Assembly: GCA_947652325.1 (NCBI GenBank)
Contig: CANTCQ010000001.1
Coordinates: forward strand, 1 to 64,000
DNA length: 64,000 bases
Source: an uncultured Mycoplasmatota bacterium
GTDB lineage: Bacteria; Bacillota_I; Bacilli_A; RF39; UBA660
Direction: 5' to 3'
The notes under the pieces were generated by a model, which worked only from the letters and a program-made list of their open reading frames with translations, was not told the DNA's origin and did not search any database. Positions 8,574 through 17,880 of the stretch are shown here, in pieces. The stretch's first letter is position 1. Each line of letters opens with the position of its first letter. Both the position numbers and the translations under genes were made by a program.

Positions 8574-9821
8574 TTATTTTGTTTTTATATTTTTTTTATT
8601 AAAAACTTTTGCTAAAGTTCCTGATTTTAATAGAATACTATAAATTCTTTTCTTGATTATTAAATCATATTCTCCAATAAATTCATACACTTTTGGATTA
8701 AAACCCAATTTAAAATGATTAAGTCCTTTATAGGGATTTTCTTTTGTAAAATCTCCAGTAATACCGTTTAAATCGGCATAATGATAATAGTTTTTGTAAT
8801 AGTTTAAAATTTCATAATGTAGAAAATAATTTGAATTAAAATGTTTATAGTTTGTATCATAACCACTCATTACAATAGTAATTCTATTTTTATATTTTAC
8901 GACCAAAGCTCCTGCAATATAAATTTTAGAAGAAGTAGTAGATAAGTTTTTTGCTTCGATTAAATCTTTTTTATAAACAGATAATTTTATATCGGAGTTT
9001 CTTTTTAAATGTAAATTTTTTTCTGTATTTTTATTTCTTAATATATTTGCAAATTTACTATTTTCTTTTAGTTCATTTTCATATGTTTTTTTCGCATTTA
9101 TTAAATAAGTATTTGTATCAATACTTATTAAAAATAAATCTACATTATTTGATTTAAAAAATACATTATAATAATCTTTATAATATAAAGAATCTCTATT
9201 TTTTTTTCTTTTTATAAAAGGATAAAGGATATCAATTCCGCTACGATTTGCCACTTCCATACATAGTCCTTTTTCTTTTGCTCGTTTTACTTTGTTTCTT
9301 GTATTTTTTTGTAAAGTGCTTTTCTGAAAGTTTTTTAAATTTATAATAGCATTGTATCTAGGCATCATTGATTCAAAATATAAGTTTTCTTTTAGTTTTT
9401 TATATCCAGTATCGATTAAATTATTTTGAATTTCTATGTTTTGGTTATAAGTTTTTTGAAAATTTTTGTTATTAATTTCTGCAACTGCAATTTCAGGATT
9501 AATTTTAATAAAAACTAGATTCTTTTTTTTATAGTAGCAAATGAGTTTATCAGAGAAATTTTTTAATAATGTTTTATTAAAATAATCTATTAAAAAACCT
9601 TTGGGAGCATAGCCGTATTGAAATATTCTGTTTAGTTTTTTGGTAAGAATAAGTGAAGCTGCATATATTTTATTGTATTCATCAACATAGCCAATAAATT
9701 CATAATCAAAGCCATTTTCAGCCATTAAAAGAGCATAATTTATTGATTGATAATGACTTCCTAAAGGATGATGCTCTGCAAATCGCTCAAATTCTTTGAT
9801 GGTAATTTCTCTAATATACAT
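8574..9821 (-). CDS. FemA/FemB/FemX-like peptidoglycan aminoacyltransferase
   Basis: 415 residues with the FemAB layout: a first GNAT-like domain (IREITIKEFERFAEHHPLGS), a second with NTRNKVKRAKEKG and GALVVKYKNR, and the C-terminal YADLNGITGDF and KLGFNPKVYEFIGEYDL that mark the family. A charged insertion of about 50 residues lies between the domains, where FemA has its coiled-coil arm. Such enzymes add amino acids from aminoacyl-tRNA to the side chain of lipid II. The start has GAGGG before it. The gene is convergent with 7555-8562. Confidence 0.88.
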   Translation of the reverse strand: MYIREITIKEFERFAEHHPLGSHYQSINYALLMAENGFDYEFIGYVDEYNKIYAASLILTKKLNRIFQYGYAPKGFLIDYFNKTLLKNFSDKLICYYKKKNLVFIKINPEIAVAEINNKNFQKTYNQNIEIQNNLIDTGYKKLKENLYFESMMPRYNAIINLKNFQKSTLQKNTRNKVKRAKEKGLCMEVANRSGIDILYPFIKRKKNRDSLYYKDYYNVFFKSNNVDLFLISIDTNTYLINAKKTYENELKENSKFANILRNKNTEKNLHLKRNSDIKLSVYKKDLIEAKNLSTTSSKIYIAGALVVKYKNRITIVMSGYDTNYKHFNSNYFLHYEILNYYKNYYHYADLNGITGDFTKENPYKGLNHFKLGFNPKVYEFIGEYDLIIKKRIYSILLKSGTLAKVFNKKNIKTK

Positions 9822-9845
9822 GATATCCCTCTTTTACGAAAAATT

Positions 9846-9873
9846 ATTATAACATAACTTATAATGTTTGCAA
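9846..9873 (-). promoter_or_regulatory. promoter of the femA-like gene
   Basis: On the minus strand: TTGCAA, a 16-bp spacer, and the extended -10 TGTTATAAT. It lies 25 nt from the ATG. Confidence 0.65.
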
Positions 9874-9903
9874 GAAGTTCTTCTTTATAAATAATAGTGC
9901 TAT

Positions 9904-9932
9904 TTGCAAAAAATATAGCCATACGTTATAAT
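9904..9932 (+). promoter_or_regulatory. promoter of ysxC
   Basis: TTGCAA at 9904-9909, a 17-bp spacer and TATAAT at 9927-9932. An AAGGTGAT binding site follows directly, so the leader is very short. Confidence 0.75.
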
Positions 9933-9952
9933 AAAATATAAGGTGATATCTT

Positions 9953-10534
9953 ATGAAAATTGATTCCGTAGATTTAAAAAATATTGCGGTTAGGCAAAGT
10001 CAATATCCAACTGGTAGTCTTCCCGAATTTTTGTTAGTAGGTAGAAGTAATGTAGGAAAATCAAGTTTTATCAATACTTTAATTGGGCGTAAAAATTTTG
10101 CTCGAACGAGTTCTAAACCGGGAAAAACACAAACATTGAATTTCTATTTTATAAATGAAAAGTTTTATCTTATCGATGTTCCAGGATATGGATATGCTAA
10201 AGTGGATAAAGGCACATCTAAAAAAATGGGTATGATGATTGAAGAATATATAAAAAATAGAGAAGAGTTAAAACACGTTTTTTTACTTGTTGATTATCGG
10301 CATAAACCAACAGAAGATGATATTTTAATGTATAATTTTTTAAAATATTATAATTTAAAAATAACTGTTGTGGCAACAAAATATGATAAGGTAACAAAAA
10401 ACAATCGTATAAAACAAGATAAACTAATTCGAGATACATTAAAAATAAATGAAAATGAAGAATTTATTCCTTTTTCAACGATTACCAAAAAAGGAAGAGA
10501 AGAAATTTATACAATATTAGATAACTATTTATAG
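9953..10534 (+). CDS. ysxC: ribosome biogenesis GTPase YsxC/EngB
   Basis: 193 residues. It contains GRSNVGKSSFIN (G1), SKPGKTQTLNFY (G2), DVPGYGYAK (G3) and TKYDKV (G4), the EngB signature set. This small GTPase is needed for 50S subunit assembly. It often follows clpX/lon in Bacilli; here it has its own promoter and is followed by secG. Confidence 0.95.
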   Translation: MKIDSVDLKNIAVRQSQYPTGSLPEFLLVGRSNVGKSSFINTLIGRKNFARTSSKPGKTQTLNFYFINEKFYLIDVPGYGYAKVDKGTSKKMGMMIEEYIKNREELKHVFLLVDYRHKPTEDDILMYNFLKYYNLKITVVATKYDKVTKNNRIKQDKLIRDTLKINENEEFIPFSTITKKGREEIYTILDNYL

Positions 10535-10591
10535 AATTCTTGCGTTTTATAAGAAATTATGTTACATTAAGTAGCGAATGGATGTGAAAAC

Positions 10592-10810
10592 ATGTTAGAA
10601 AATATTTTACTTGTTGTATCAATTTTATTAATTGCCATTGTTTTATTACAAAGCAATCGTGCGAGTGATTCTGGTCAAATTATTACAGGTGGAAATGAAA
10701 GTTTGTTTCAGAATACAAAAGAACGGGGACTTGAACTTTTAGTAAGTCGAATCACTTTAGTTTTAGGAATTGTTTTTTTTGTAGTATCATTTATACTTTT
10801 TGTAAAGTAA
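10592..10810 (+). CDS. secG: preprotein translocase subunit SecG
   Basis: 72 residues with two hydrophobic helices (about 4-22 and 52-70) and the loop LLQSNRASDSGQIITGG, typical of SecG. It is a small non-essential stimulator of the SecYEG channel. In Bacilli secG commonly precedes rnr and smpB; here the same order is kept with a pseudopilin gene inserted between. Confidence 0.93.
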   Translation: MLENILLVVSILLIAIVLLQSNRASDSGQIITGGNESLFQNTKERGLELLVSRITLVLGIVFFVVSFILFVK

Positions 10811-10909
10811 ATATTTTTTACTTTTTAGTTTATATATATCATTAAATATTTTTTGTAAAAAGAATGTGTTTAGACAATAAAAAATAAAGAAATGTCAATT
10901 TTTTAGCGG

Positions 10910-10933
10910 AGAAAGGGAACTTTCTTTTTTTTT
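10910..10933 (+). terminator. rho-independent terminator before the pseudopilin gene
   Basis: Stem AGAAAG / CTTTCT with loop GGAA followed by a long T run. It separates secG from the next promoter. Confidence 0.75.
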
Positions 10934-10947
10934 GTTTAAGAGTGGGG

Positions 10948-10953
10948 TATAAT
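10948..10953 (+). promoter_or_regulatory. -10 element for the pseudopilin-rnr-smpB unit
   Basis: TATAAT at 10948-10953, about 16 nt upstream of the GGTGAT binding site. No good -35 is seen because the T run of the terminator occupies that position. Confidence 0.5.
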
Positions 10954-10974
10954 AAAAATAAGAATGGTGATTAT

Positions 10975-11346
10975 ATGAATAAAAAAGGATTTACATTAAT
11001 TGAGTTAATTGCAACAATAGGTGTAATGGTCTTAATTGGAGTTATTATTATTAGTAATATGTCTGGTCTTCTAAGTAAACAAAATGATGCCGATTATGAA
11101 GCTTTTAAGAAAAAATTGGAAGATTCAGCCTGTATATATGTAGAAACAAAGTTTTCTTCTACAGAAAGAAACAATTGCAAAGTACGTGGATGCACAATCA
11201 GTGTCGATAATTTAATTGCAAAAGGTTATATTGAGGATAATTTAAAAGACCCATCAACAGGAGAATTAATTACAAATAATAAAAATAAATATAAAGTAAA
11301 TGTTCGTTGGGTCAATAATGTAAAAACTTGTACGATAAATGGTTAG
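10975..11346 (+). CDS. type II/IV pseudopilin with N-terminal methylation motif
   Basis: 123 residues from ATG 10975 (the track's GTG 10942 lies upstream of the -10). It begins MNKKGFTLIELIATIG, the canonical prepilin peptidase site (cut after G, Glu at +5), followed by a hydrophobic helix. The globular part has DSACIYVETKF, a LIAKGYIEDNLKDPSTGE segment and five cysteines. This is a ComGC-like or minor pilin subunit. No pilus assembly ATPase is in the window. It sits 9 nt upstream of rnr, so both are probably cotranscribed. Confidence 0.85.
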   Translation: MNKKGFTLIELIATIGVMVLIGVIIISNMSGLLSKQNDADYEAFKKKLEDSACIYVETKFSSTERNNCKVRGCTISVDNLIAKGYIEDNLKDPSTGELITNNKNKYKVNVRWVNNVKTCTING

Positions 11347-11355
11347 GAGGTAAAA

Positions 11356-13482
11356 ATGAAAGAAAATGTTATAGAAATACTTAATACTATTCATGAAGCA
11401 AAAGAAGCAATAGAAATTAATGATATGCTAGGTCTTAAAAGTGCAGAAGAATATCGTGATTTAATATGTGTTCTAAATGAACTTGTTAATGAATATGTGG
11501 TGTATAGAACTAAAAAAGATAAATATTTATTATTAAAAAATTGTCCTGGAATAAAAATTGGTAAGCTTACGGTTAATAAAAAAGGATTTGGTTTTGTTAT
11601 TCTTGAAAAAGAAGATGATTTGTACATTGCAAGTGACAATTTAAATGGAGCCATTCATGATGATGTGGTTTTAGCAGAAATAATTCGTAATGGTGTAAAA
11701 AAAGAAGGGCGTATTCTAAAAATTTTAAAACGTGAAATTAATGATATGGTGGGAGAAATTGTTGTAAAAGACAATAGAATGTTTGTTGATTTGGATGATG
11801 ATAAAAAAGATATTGATGTGGTTTTAAAAAAGGAAAGTTTAGAAAATTGTGTGCCTGGTCATAAAGTAGTTATAAAATTAATAAAAGAACTTGGTCCTAA
11901 AAGGTATTTAGCAGAAGTTACTCGAATTTTAGGGCATAAAGATGACCCAGGAATTGATATTTTATCGATTGCTTATAAATATGCCATTGAAACAGAATTT
12001 AATGAAACAGTGGAAAAAGAGCTAGTGGATATTCCAACAGAAGTTGAAAAAGTAGATTTGGTTGGCAGAATCGATTTAACAGATAAAGAAATATTTACAA
12101 TTGATGGGTCTCATACCAAGGATATAGATGATGCCATTAGTTTATGCTATGAAAATGGTTTATATGAACTTGGAGTTCACATCGCAGATGTATCACACTA
12201 TGTAAAAGAAAATACTGCTCTTGGAGATACAGCGATGATGCGAGGTACTTCTTGCTATCTCGCTGATACTGTTATTCCAATGATTCCTCATAAATTATCA
12301 AATGGTATTTGTTCTTTAAATGAAGGAGTTATTCGTCTTACGATGAGTTGTGTCATGAAAATTGATAAATGTGGAAAAGTAGTGAACTATGATATTTTTC
12401 CAAGTTATATAAAAAGCTGTAAGAAAATGACTTATGAAGCTGTTAACGATATTATCATGCGCGATATTGTTGCCTCAGGATATGAAGTATTTGTGCCAAC
12501 TTTAAAGAAAATGAATGAACTTGCCCATATCTTACGAAAAGAAAAAGAATCACGTGGTTATATTGACTTTGATTTAGATGAAGCAGAAATTGTGCAAGAT
12601 TGTAATGGTAAAGCTATTGATGTGGTCAAAAGAGAAAGAGAAGATGGAGAAAAATTAATTGAAGACTTTATGATTGCTGCTAATGAAACGGTTGCTAGCC
12701 ATATTTATAATATGGATTTACCATTTATATATCGTGTACATGGTACTCCAAATAATGAAAAAGTAGATGATTTTGTAAATTTAGTAAAACTACTTGGTTA
12801 TGATTTGCAAACAAGAGTAACGAATTTAACACCCATTACGATGCAAAAGTTATTAGAAGAACTTTCGGATAAGGAAGAATTTGCGATTCTTTCCAGTATG
12901 CTTTTACGAAGTATGAAAAAAGCAGAGTATAGTAAAGACAATATTGGGCACTTTGGACTTGCAAGTAAAGCTTATACCCATTTTACAAGCCCTATTAGAA
13001 GATTTCCTGATTTGACTGTGCATCGTCTGTTAAAAAAATATTTAGTAGAAAAAGATTTGTCGATGTCTACCATTAATTATTATGAGAATGCTCTTGTAGA
13101 AATTGCAGAACATTCTAGTGAAAAAGAAGTGGGAAGTGTCAATGCAGAACGTGATGTATTGGATATGAAAATGGCAGAATATATGGAAAGTCATGTGGGA
13201 GAAATATATGATGGAATTATTTCTACAGTAACTAACTTTGGTTTTTTTGTTGAACTATCCAATATGGTAGAAGGGCTTGTCCATGTAAATACCTTAAAAG
13301 GAGATTTTTACAACTATATTCCAGAAAAACTGGCTTTGATTGGAAGTAATACCAAGATACAATATCGTATTGGAGATAAGGTAAGAATAAAAGTAATTGC
13401 ATCTAGTAAAGCAACAGCGATGATTGATTTTGAAATTATTAAAGAAGAAAAAGAGAAGGTACAAGATGGAAATCAAGAATAA
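11356..13482 (+). CDS. rnr: ribonuclease R
   Basis: 708 residues, family-typical. An N-terminal winged-helix domain and cold-shock domains (KKGFGFVIL) precede the RNB catalytic domain with [14 protein letters not shown] and [11 protein letters not shown], whose Asp residues bind the metal. The S1 domain is at the C-terminus ([19 protein letters not shown]). It degrades structured RNA 3' to 5' and works with tmRNA/SmpB in destroying non-stop mRNA. Strong AGGAGG site; it overlaps smpB by 17 nt. Confidence 0.97.
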   Translation: MKENVIEILNTIHEAKEAIEINDMLGLKSAEEYRDLICVLNELVNEYVVYRTKKDKYLLLKNCPGIKIGKLTVNKKGFGFVILEKEDDLYIASDNLNGAIHDDVVLAEIIRNGVKKEGRILKILKREINDMVGEIVVKDNRMFVDLDDDKKDIDVVLKKESLENCVPGHKVVIKLIKELGPKRYLAEVTRILGHKDDPGIDILSIAYKYAIETEFNETVEKELVDIPTEVEKVDLVGRIDLTDKEIFTIDGSHTKDIDDAISLCYENGLYELGVHIADVSHYVKENTALGDTAMMRGTSCYLADTVIPMIPHKLSNGICSLNEGVIRLTMSCVMKIDKCGKVVNYDIFPSYIKSCKKMTYEAVNDIIMRDIVASGYEVFVPTLKKMNELAHILRKEKESRGYIDFDLDEAEIVQDCNGKAIDVVKREREDGEKLIEDFMIAANETVASHIYNMDLPFIYRVHGTPNNEKVDDFVNLVKLLGYDLQTRVTNLTPITMQKLLEELSDKEEFAILSSMLLRSMKKAEYSKDNIGHFGLASKAYTHFTSPIRRFPDLTVHRLLKKYLVEKDLSMSTINYYENALVEIAEHSSEKEVGSVNAERDVLDMKMAEYMESHVGEIYDGIISTVTNFGFFVELSNMVEGLVHVNTLKGDFYNYIPEKLALIGSNTKIQYRIGDKVRIKVIASSKATAMIDFEIIKEEKEKVQDGNQE

Positions 13483-13894
13483 AAAAGCTTATTTTGATTA
13501 CTTTATTGAATCCGAGTTAGAAGCAGGTATTGGTCTTTTAGGAACGGAAATTAAAAGTATTCGTAATGGTTCTGCTCAACTCAAAGATAGTTATGTTTTG
13601 ATACGAAATGATGAGGCATATGTTTTAAATATGTTTGTTGGTCATTATGAAGAAGGAAATCAATTTAATCATGAAGAATCGCGAACCCGAAAGCTTTTGC
13701 TACATAAAAAAGAAATACGAAAACTAAAAGAAGCAAGTAATAAAGATGGTTATAGTATTGTACCTTTAAAATTGTATATTAAGCATGGCTATGCCAAACT
13801 ATTAATTGGTCTTGCTAAAGGAAAGAAAATGTATGATAAACGGGCTGTGATTAAGAAAAAGGATGAAATGCGTGAAGCAAGAAAATATATTTAA
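13466..13894 (+). CDS. smpB: SsrA-binding protein SmpB
   Basis: 142 residues from ATG 13466; the track's start at 13424 would overlap rnr by 59 nt and has no binding site. Motifs are [29 protein letters not shown] and the basic [16 protein letters not shown]. It is a little shorter than the usual 150-160, the C-terminal tail ending at REARKYI. SmpB delivers tmRNA to stalled ribosomes. The tmRNA gene is 11 kb away at 24741. Confidence 0.96.
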   Translation: MEIKNKKAYFDYFIESELEAGIGLLGTEIKSIRNGSAQLKDSYVLIRNDEAYVLNMFVGHYEEGNQFNHEESRTRKLLLHKKEIRKLKEASNKDGYSIVPLKLYIKHGYAKLLIGLAKGKKMYDKRAVIKKKDEMREARKYI

Positions 13895-13916
13895 TTTGTT
13901 CTAAAATAATTTGTGT

Positions 13917-13922
13917 TATAAT
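13917..13922 (+). promoter_or_regulatory. extended -10 promoter of the DUF3048 gene
   Basis: TGTTATAAT (extended -10) with TATAAT at 13917-13922, followed within 10 nt by AGGTGG. A TTGTTC lies 15 bp upstream. Confidence 0.6.
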
Positions 13923-13942
13923 ATTCTCAATAGGTGGTCTGT

Positions 13943-15004
13943 ATGAAAAAAAAGACGCATGTGAATAAAAAGCCAAAAAGTATTTTGTTTTATGGATTAG
14001 TCATCTTACTGATTGCAGTTTCTATTTTTACAGTGCCTAGATTTTTTAAAAATATTGATTTATCTATTTTAGAAAAAGAAAAAGAACCTGAAATAAAAAT
14101 TCCAAAATTACAAATTATGGATATCAACAGCCCAACAAGACCCATTGCTGTGATGATTAATAACCACAATCAAGCAAGAAAATATCATGCTGGTTTACAA
14201 GATGCTTATGCAGTATATGAGTTCATTGTAGAAGGTGGGTTAACACGGATGATGGCTCTTTATAAAGATAAAGAAACCTCCAAAATAGGAAGTATTCGAA
14301 GTGCTAGGCATTATTTCTTGGACTATGCTTTAGAACATGACGCTATTTATGTACATTGGGGATATAGCGATTATGCTATGAATGATATAAAAAGATTAGA
14401 AATTGACCATATTGATGGCTATGTTTACGGAAATAGGTATTTTTGGAGAGATAAAAAACTACCAGTAGCTACTGAGCATACCGCTTTTTCAAGTATTGAA
14501 AAAATAAATAGGGGTATACAAGAATTAGGTTTACGAAATATAACCGATGAAAAAAATGTATTAGAATATAGTATTGACGCTATTGATTTGAGTAGTGTAG
14601 AGGGAGCTGTTCCTGCTAATGATGTGGCAATCAAATATTCTAGTAGTATGACTACTTCTTATGTATACGATAGTCAAGCCTTATATTATAAACGAAGTGT
14701 GAATGGAAATCCACATATGGACCATGAAAAAAATTTTCAATATACGGCTAAAAATATTATTACATACCAAGTAAAAAATACAACGATTAGTGGAGATAGT
14801 AAAGGAAGACAAGACTTAGTAAATGTAGGAAGTGGTAAAGGTTATTATATCTCCAATGGTTATGCAATCCCTATTACTTGGGAGAAAAAAGCACGCGCAG
14901 CAAAAACAATTTATAAGTTAATGGATGGAACAAAATTAAAAGTAAATGATGGAAATACTTATATTCAAATTCAACCCCTTGGACAATCTATTACTATTTC
15001 ATAA
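13943..15004 (+). CDS. DUF3048 (YerB-like) membrane-anchored protein
   Basis: 353 residues from ATG 13943, with AGGTGG upstream (the GTG at 13934 is inside the site). An N-terminal transmembrane helix is followed by the DUF3048 domain: RPIAVMINNHNQARKYHAGL, VEGGLTRMMALY, IGSIRSARHYFLDYA and VHWGYSDYA. The C-terminal part (DGTKLKVNDGNTYIQIQP) is the YerB C-domain. The family is extracytoplasmic and of unknown molecular function in Gram-positives. Followed after 42 nt by a small membrane protein. Confidence 0.9.
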   Translation: MKKKTHVNKKPKSILFYGLVILLIAVSIFTVPRFFKNIDLSILEKEKEPEIKIPKLQIMDINSPTRPIAVMINNHNQARKYHAGLQDAYAVYEFIVEGGLTRMMALYKDKETSKIGSIRSARHYFLDYALEHDAIYVHWGYSDYAMNDIKRLEIDHIDGYVYGNRYFWRDKKLPVATEHTAFSSIEKINRGIQELGLRNITDEKNVLEYSIDAIDLSSVEGAVPANDVAIKYSSSMTTSYVYDSQALYYKRSVNGNPHMDHEKNFQYTAKNIITYQVKNTTISGDSKGRQDLVNVGSGKGYYISNGYAIPITWEKKARAAKTIYKLMDGTKLKVNDGNTYIQIQPLGQSITIS

Positions 15005-15046
15005 CTTATAGAGAGGCAACATAAATTTTAATAAGGAGGAAATGTT

Positions 15047-15322
15047 ATGCAAACTTTTATGGATTTTTTAGTAAATAATTATTTATGGTTTTTAATTATT
15101 TCATTAGTTTTGGTTTTTGCTTTAATTGGCTATTTAGTTGATACAAGTGAAGATTCTAAAAAAGTAATAAAAAAAGAAGTAGAAGAGCCAATAAATACGT
15201 TTGTAGATATAGAGGATGAAAATGAAAAAAATAATTTACAAACAAATTCAAATTTAGAGGCAAATATGAATAATATACAAAATATTTCTACTGAAACAGA
15301 GTTATTAGATGATAGTGAATAA
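15047..15322 (+). CDS. small single-span membrane protein
   Basis: 91 residues with a helix at about 10-30 and an acidic, Asn-rich tail (VDIEDENEKNNLQTNSN). A strong AAGGAGG site precedes ATG 15047. No family is recognised. It is probably the last gene of the DUF3048 unit because a terminator follows at once. Confidence 0.65.
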   Translation: MQTFMDFLVNNYLWFLIISLVLVFALIGYLVDTSEDSKKVIKKEVEEPINTFVDIEDENEKNNLQTNSNLEANMNNIQNISTETELLDDSE

Positions 15323-15348
15323 AATAGATAGAGAATCTATTTTTTATT
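15321..15348 (+). terminator. rho-independent terminator
   Basis: Nine-bp stem AAAATAGAT / ATCTATTTT with loop AGAGA, then a T run. It overlaps the stop codon of the preceding gene. Confidence 0.8.
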
Positions 15349-15359
15349 TATTTAGTTTA

Positions 15360-15810
15360 ATTGTCTCTGTCTTGAAATTTAATTAAGTGATTGTGTTTTT
15401 TCTTTCCTTTTATAATAGGTATTTTTTATATTTATGTAATACTAGATTTTCTACAATAGAGTCATAATCTAACTCAATTTTATTTATATAAAATATTAGT
15501 TCTTTTTAAATTACTGTATTTATGTATTTTTCTAAATCTTTTCAAACTTAAATCAGTAATATTTATTATTTTTTCAAATGTTAAAATGTGTGTTGGGCAT
15601 TTATCTGTATTGTAATGAACTAAAAAATGGTTTTAATATTGCAATTATTCCCTTTCAAAATATCTTTCAAGTTTTACTTGATTTTAACATACTTCCATTT
15701 TATTTTTAGGAGATTTTAATATATAATTATGAATATGTTTTATCAGTTAAAATGTTTCTTTTATTATATTTATCAATCCAACCATACTCAATATTGTTCA
15801 TTAAATCCAT
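15360..15810 (-). pseudogene. decayed transglutaminase-like gene
   Basis: No ORF survives, but minus-strand reading frames give a coherent protein broken by stops and frameshifts: MDLMNNIEYGWIDKYNKRN, then MEVC*NQVKLERYFERE, NHFLVHYNTDKCPTHILTFEK, and in a shifted frame FEKNNKYYWFEHSWKRF-like and KLSYDSIVENLVLHKYKKYLL segments. This resembles a transglutaminase-like superfamily protein common in low-GC gut bacteria, with its Cys in VC-x-x-Q and His in PTH. At least three in-frame stops and a frameshift make it a pseudogene. An intact transglutaminase-like gene follows upstream on the same strand. Boundaries are approximate. Confidence 0.6.
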
Positions 15811-16192
15811 TATTAAAATTTATTATAAATTTAATTGACTTTTAGTTTGATAGGTCATTTTAAATAAATTTTTTATCCTCTTTCCACGTTTTAGGAATAG
15901 CAGTTCTACTAACAAGGATATATAATTTACTGCGATAATTTTCTAGCTTCTTGTTTCAATCAACTTCTTTTTTTCTTTTATTAGAGTGGCACTTAATACT
16001 TTCTTTTTTCTCACTTATGATATATTATTTATAAATCTTTAAATTTAGTAAATTTTTAATCACCATGAATTTTATTTTTTCTTATTACTGTTGTAATAAT
16101 TTTTAAGTTTTCATTATCAACTTTTCATTTTATGTAGATTTTAACTTTATATTATTTGGATAGCAATCTTAAAGCAAAATTAATAAAATCAT
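15811..16192. other. non-coding AT-rich gap
   Basis: AT-rich sequence without an ORF. It may hold the decayed 5' part of the preceding pseudogene, but I cannot align it with anything. Confidence 0.4.
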
Positions 16193-16936
16193 TTATTTTG
16201 TAATCCCTTTAGATTCCAAATAAGTATTAACATTTTTTAATCCAAAAATATATGTTAAATTATTTTTACTATTTATAGTAAGAGGTTTACCAGATATAAA
16301 TTGCTCATATTCATTTTTTTCTAATGTATAATCAAAAAAGTTTGTTGAATCAATCAAAATCGTAGGTTCACTATCATATCCATTAGGATAAATAAAATTG
16401 TATGCATGATATTCATCATTTAAGGAACCACAGACAAATTCAGAATCAATTCCTAAAAACTTAAACATATTATGAGCTAAACCTGATATTTCTGAGCAAA
16501 CGGCTATTCCATTTTTTTTGATAATTTTTATTGATAAACTTTTATCTTTATTAGATAAATAAGTTGTATATCTTGCTATTATTAAATCTTTTTTTGATTT
16601 AATAGAATTAGGATTAAAGTATTCATAAATTGTAATGTTTATAAGCAAAAGCAAATGTGTAATATCATGGCAATTATTTTGTTTAATTAATTTTATTAAA
16701 TTAAAATATGGTTCTAAATCATCATATATTAAATCTGGACATTTACCTTCTTCAAAATCTGGAGATGGCTTAAAATGTATTTTTTTTGAAATGTAATCTC
16801 TAAAACTATCAGTATAATTTTGTCCAACTGTTTTTTCCTCACTACTTAATTCTAACAGAAACGTCTTATTTATAATAAAATATTCTATTTGCTCGTCAGT
16901 TTTTAATTCTATTATTTGTTTGAGTATATCATTCAT
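16193..16936 (-). CDS. transglutaminase-like cysteine protease-fold protein
   Basis: 247 residues from ATG 16936, which has AAAGG 9 nt upstream; the ATG at 16945 abuts the site. The C-terminal half has a Cys-His-Asp triad in transglutaminase order: GIAVCSEISGLAHNMFKFLG (Cys about 147), EYHAYNFIYPNG (His about 177) and ILIDSTNF (Asp about 196). The N-terminal 130 residues are helical and unrecognised. There is no signal peptide, so the enzyme is probably cytoplasmic. Substrate unknown. It is in a decaying neighbourhood but is itself intact. Confidence 0.7.
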   Translation of the reverse strand: MNDILKQIIELKTDEQIEYFIINKTFLLELSSEEKTVGQNYTDSFRDYISKKIHFKPSPDFEEGKCPDLIYDDLEPYFNLIKLIKQNNCHDITHLLLLINITIYEYFNPNSIKSKKDLIIARYTTYLSNKDKSLSIKIIKKNGIAVCSEISGLAHNMFKFLGIDSEFVCGSLNDEYHAYNFIYPNGYDSEPTILIDSTNFFDYTLEKNEYEQFISGKPLTINSKNNLTYIFGLKNVNTYLESKGITK

Positions 16937-17080
16937 ATTTTTCATCCTTTAAAAAAATTATTTAGTGTTATTTTTTATAACAATATGTAAGTGTGTTTTC
17001 TAAATGAGCAAAACTAATTTAACCTTCTATAAATATTTTATTCTATTTATATTTATAAGTATATTAAAACTTTGAACTTA

Positions 17081-17108
17081 AAAGTTTGAGGTTCCTATCA
17101 ATCTGGTG
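17081..17108 (+). repeat. att-like direct repeat, left copy
   Basis: AAAGTTTGAGGTTCCTATCAATCTGGTG matches 23965-23992 at 26 of 28 positions, with the last 17 identical (quoted here in part: TTCCTATCAATCTGGTG). The right copy ends in the CCA end of tRNA-Arg. Both copies are preceded by a similar small palindrome. This is the pattern left by site-specific integration into the 3' end of a tRNA gene. Confidence 0.65.
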
Positions 17109-17193
17109 CGATAGTGATAGTTAAACTAACTTTTCGTCTAGTACATATAGTATGACTTCATATCTAAATTATAAACTATTCTTGAAAATAATT

Positions 17194-17415
17194 TTATATT
17201 TTTTTTGATTTTTCTAAGCATTTTTGAAATGCTTGATTCATTTCTTCATAAATTTGCTTTTCATCATACTGAATTAATTTCAAATAATCATCAAGTTCAT
17301 TTTTAAAATCTACATAAGTTTCCATCTCAGCAATTCCTTGAACCAAAGGAATCACAACACATAAATCAGTTCTTTTTCTACCATTAGGTTGAAAATCACT
17401 TAATTTAGTATATTC
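17194..17415 (-). pseudogene. frameshifted C-terminal part of the 17400-17876 gene
   Basis: Just past the stop of the next ORF, another frame reads KLSDFQPNGRKRTDLCVVI and continues PLVQGIAEMETYVDFKNELDDYL to a stop at 17194. It reads like the natural continuation of that protein, so a small indel near 17400-17415 seems to have split one gene of about 227 codons. Confidence 0.6.
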
Positions 17416-17876
17416 ACTATATCTTCATAAACTTGTTTATTATAATCACAACAATTTTTATATTCTTCTGTGGTAGTTTTAGAAACATTATAAGGTTTAT
17501 ATATTTCATAAAACGTTTCTTTTTTAAATCTAAGTAATAATGTTGGGTCATAGCAATAACCATCCATTTCAATCCACCCATGACCAGCTTTTTCTTTCCC
17601 ATATTTTAATTCTAAATCTTTATTATCACCATGAACTAAAACTGCATTAGGAAAGCAAAAAAATATATATAAACTTCTATCATAACATTTACCTGGTCTA
17701 AGTATATGTTTTAAATATTTCATGTGTATAGATACAGGTAAACACTTAATATAAGTATAACTCAATTTTTCATAAAATTCATCATCAAAAGGTACAATAT
17801 TACCATCTTCTACACCTTTTTTTAATAAAAGTTGCATTTTGCTAAAATATAATCCTTTTTTAATATTATCAAACAT
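17400..17876 (-). CDS. conserved hypothetical protein, C-terminally frameshifted
   Basis: 158 residues: MFDNIKKGLYFSKMQLLLKK, then LRPGKCYDRSLYIFFCF, then KEKAGHGWIEMDGYCYDPTLL. The Cys (KCYDRS), His (GHGWIE) and Asp (YDPTLL) in this order look like a papain/transglutaminase-type triad, though I do not recognise a named family. The ORF stops at DIVNILN where another frame continues for about 70 residues, so the gene is probably inactivated or shortened. A related, more decayed copy lies directly upstream (17881-18157). It is inside the tRNA-flanked island. Confidence 0.55.
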   Translation of the reverse strand: MFDNIKKGLYFSKMQLLLKKGVEDGNIVPFDDEFYEKLSYTYIKCLPVSIHMKYLKHILRPGKCYDRSLYIFFCFPNAVLVHGDNKDLELKYGKEKAGHGWIEMDGYCYDPTLLLRFKKETFYEIYKPYNVSKTTTEEYKNCCDYNKQVYEDIVNILN

Positions 17877-17880
17877 ATTA

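Noticed and set aside
10975-11346. A complete competence (comG-like) operon
   Set aside because: Only one pseudopilin gene is present; no ATPase, inner-membrane platform or prepilin peptidase is nearby.
17090-17170. A second tRNA at the left att-like repeat
   Set aside because: Only the last few bases of a tRNA 3' end match; no T arm, anticodon or acceptor can be folded.
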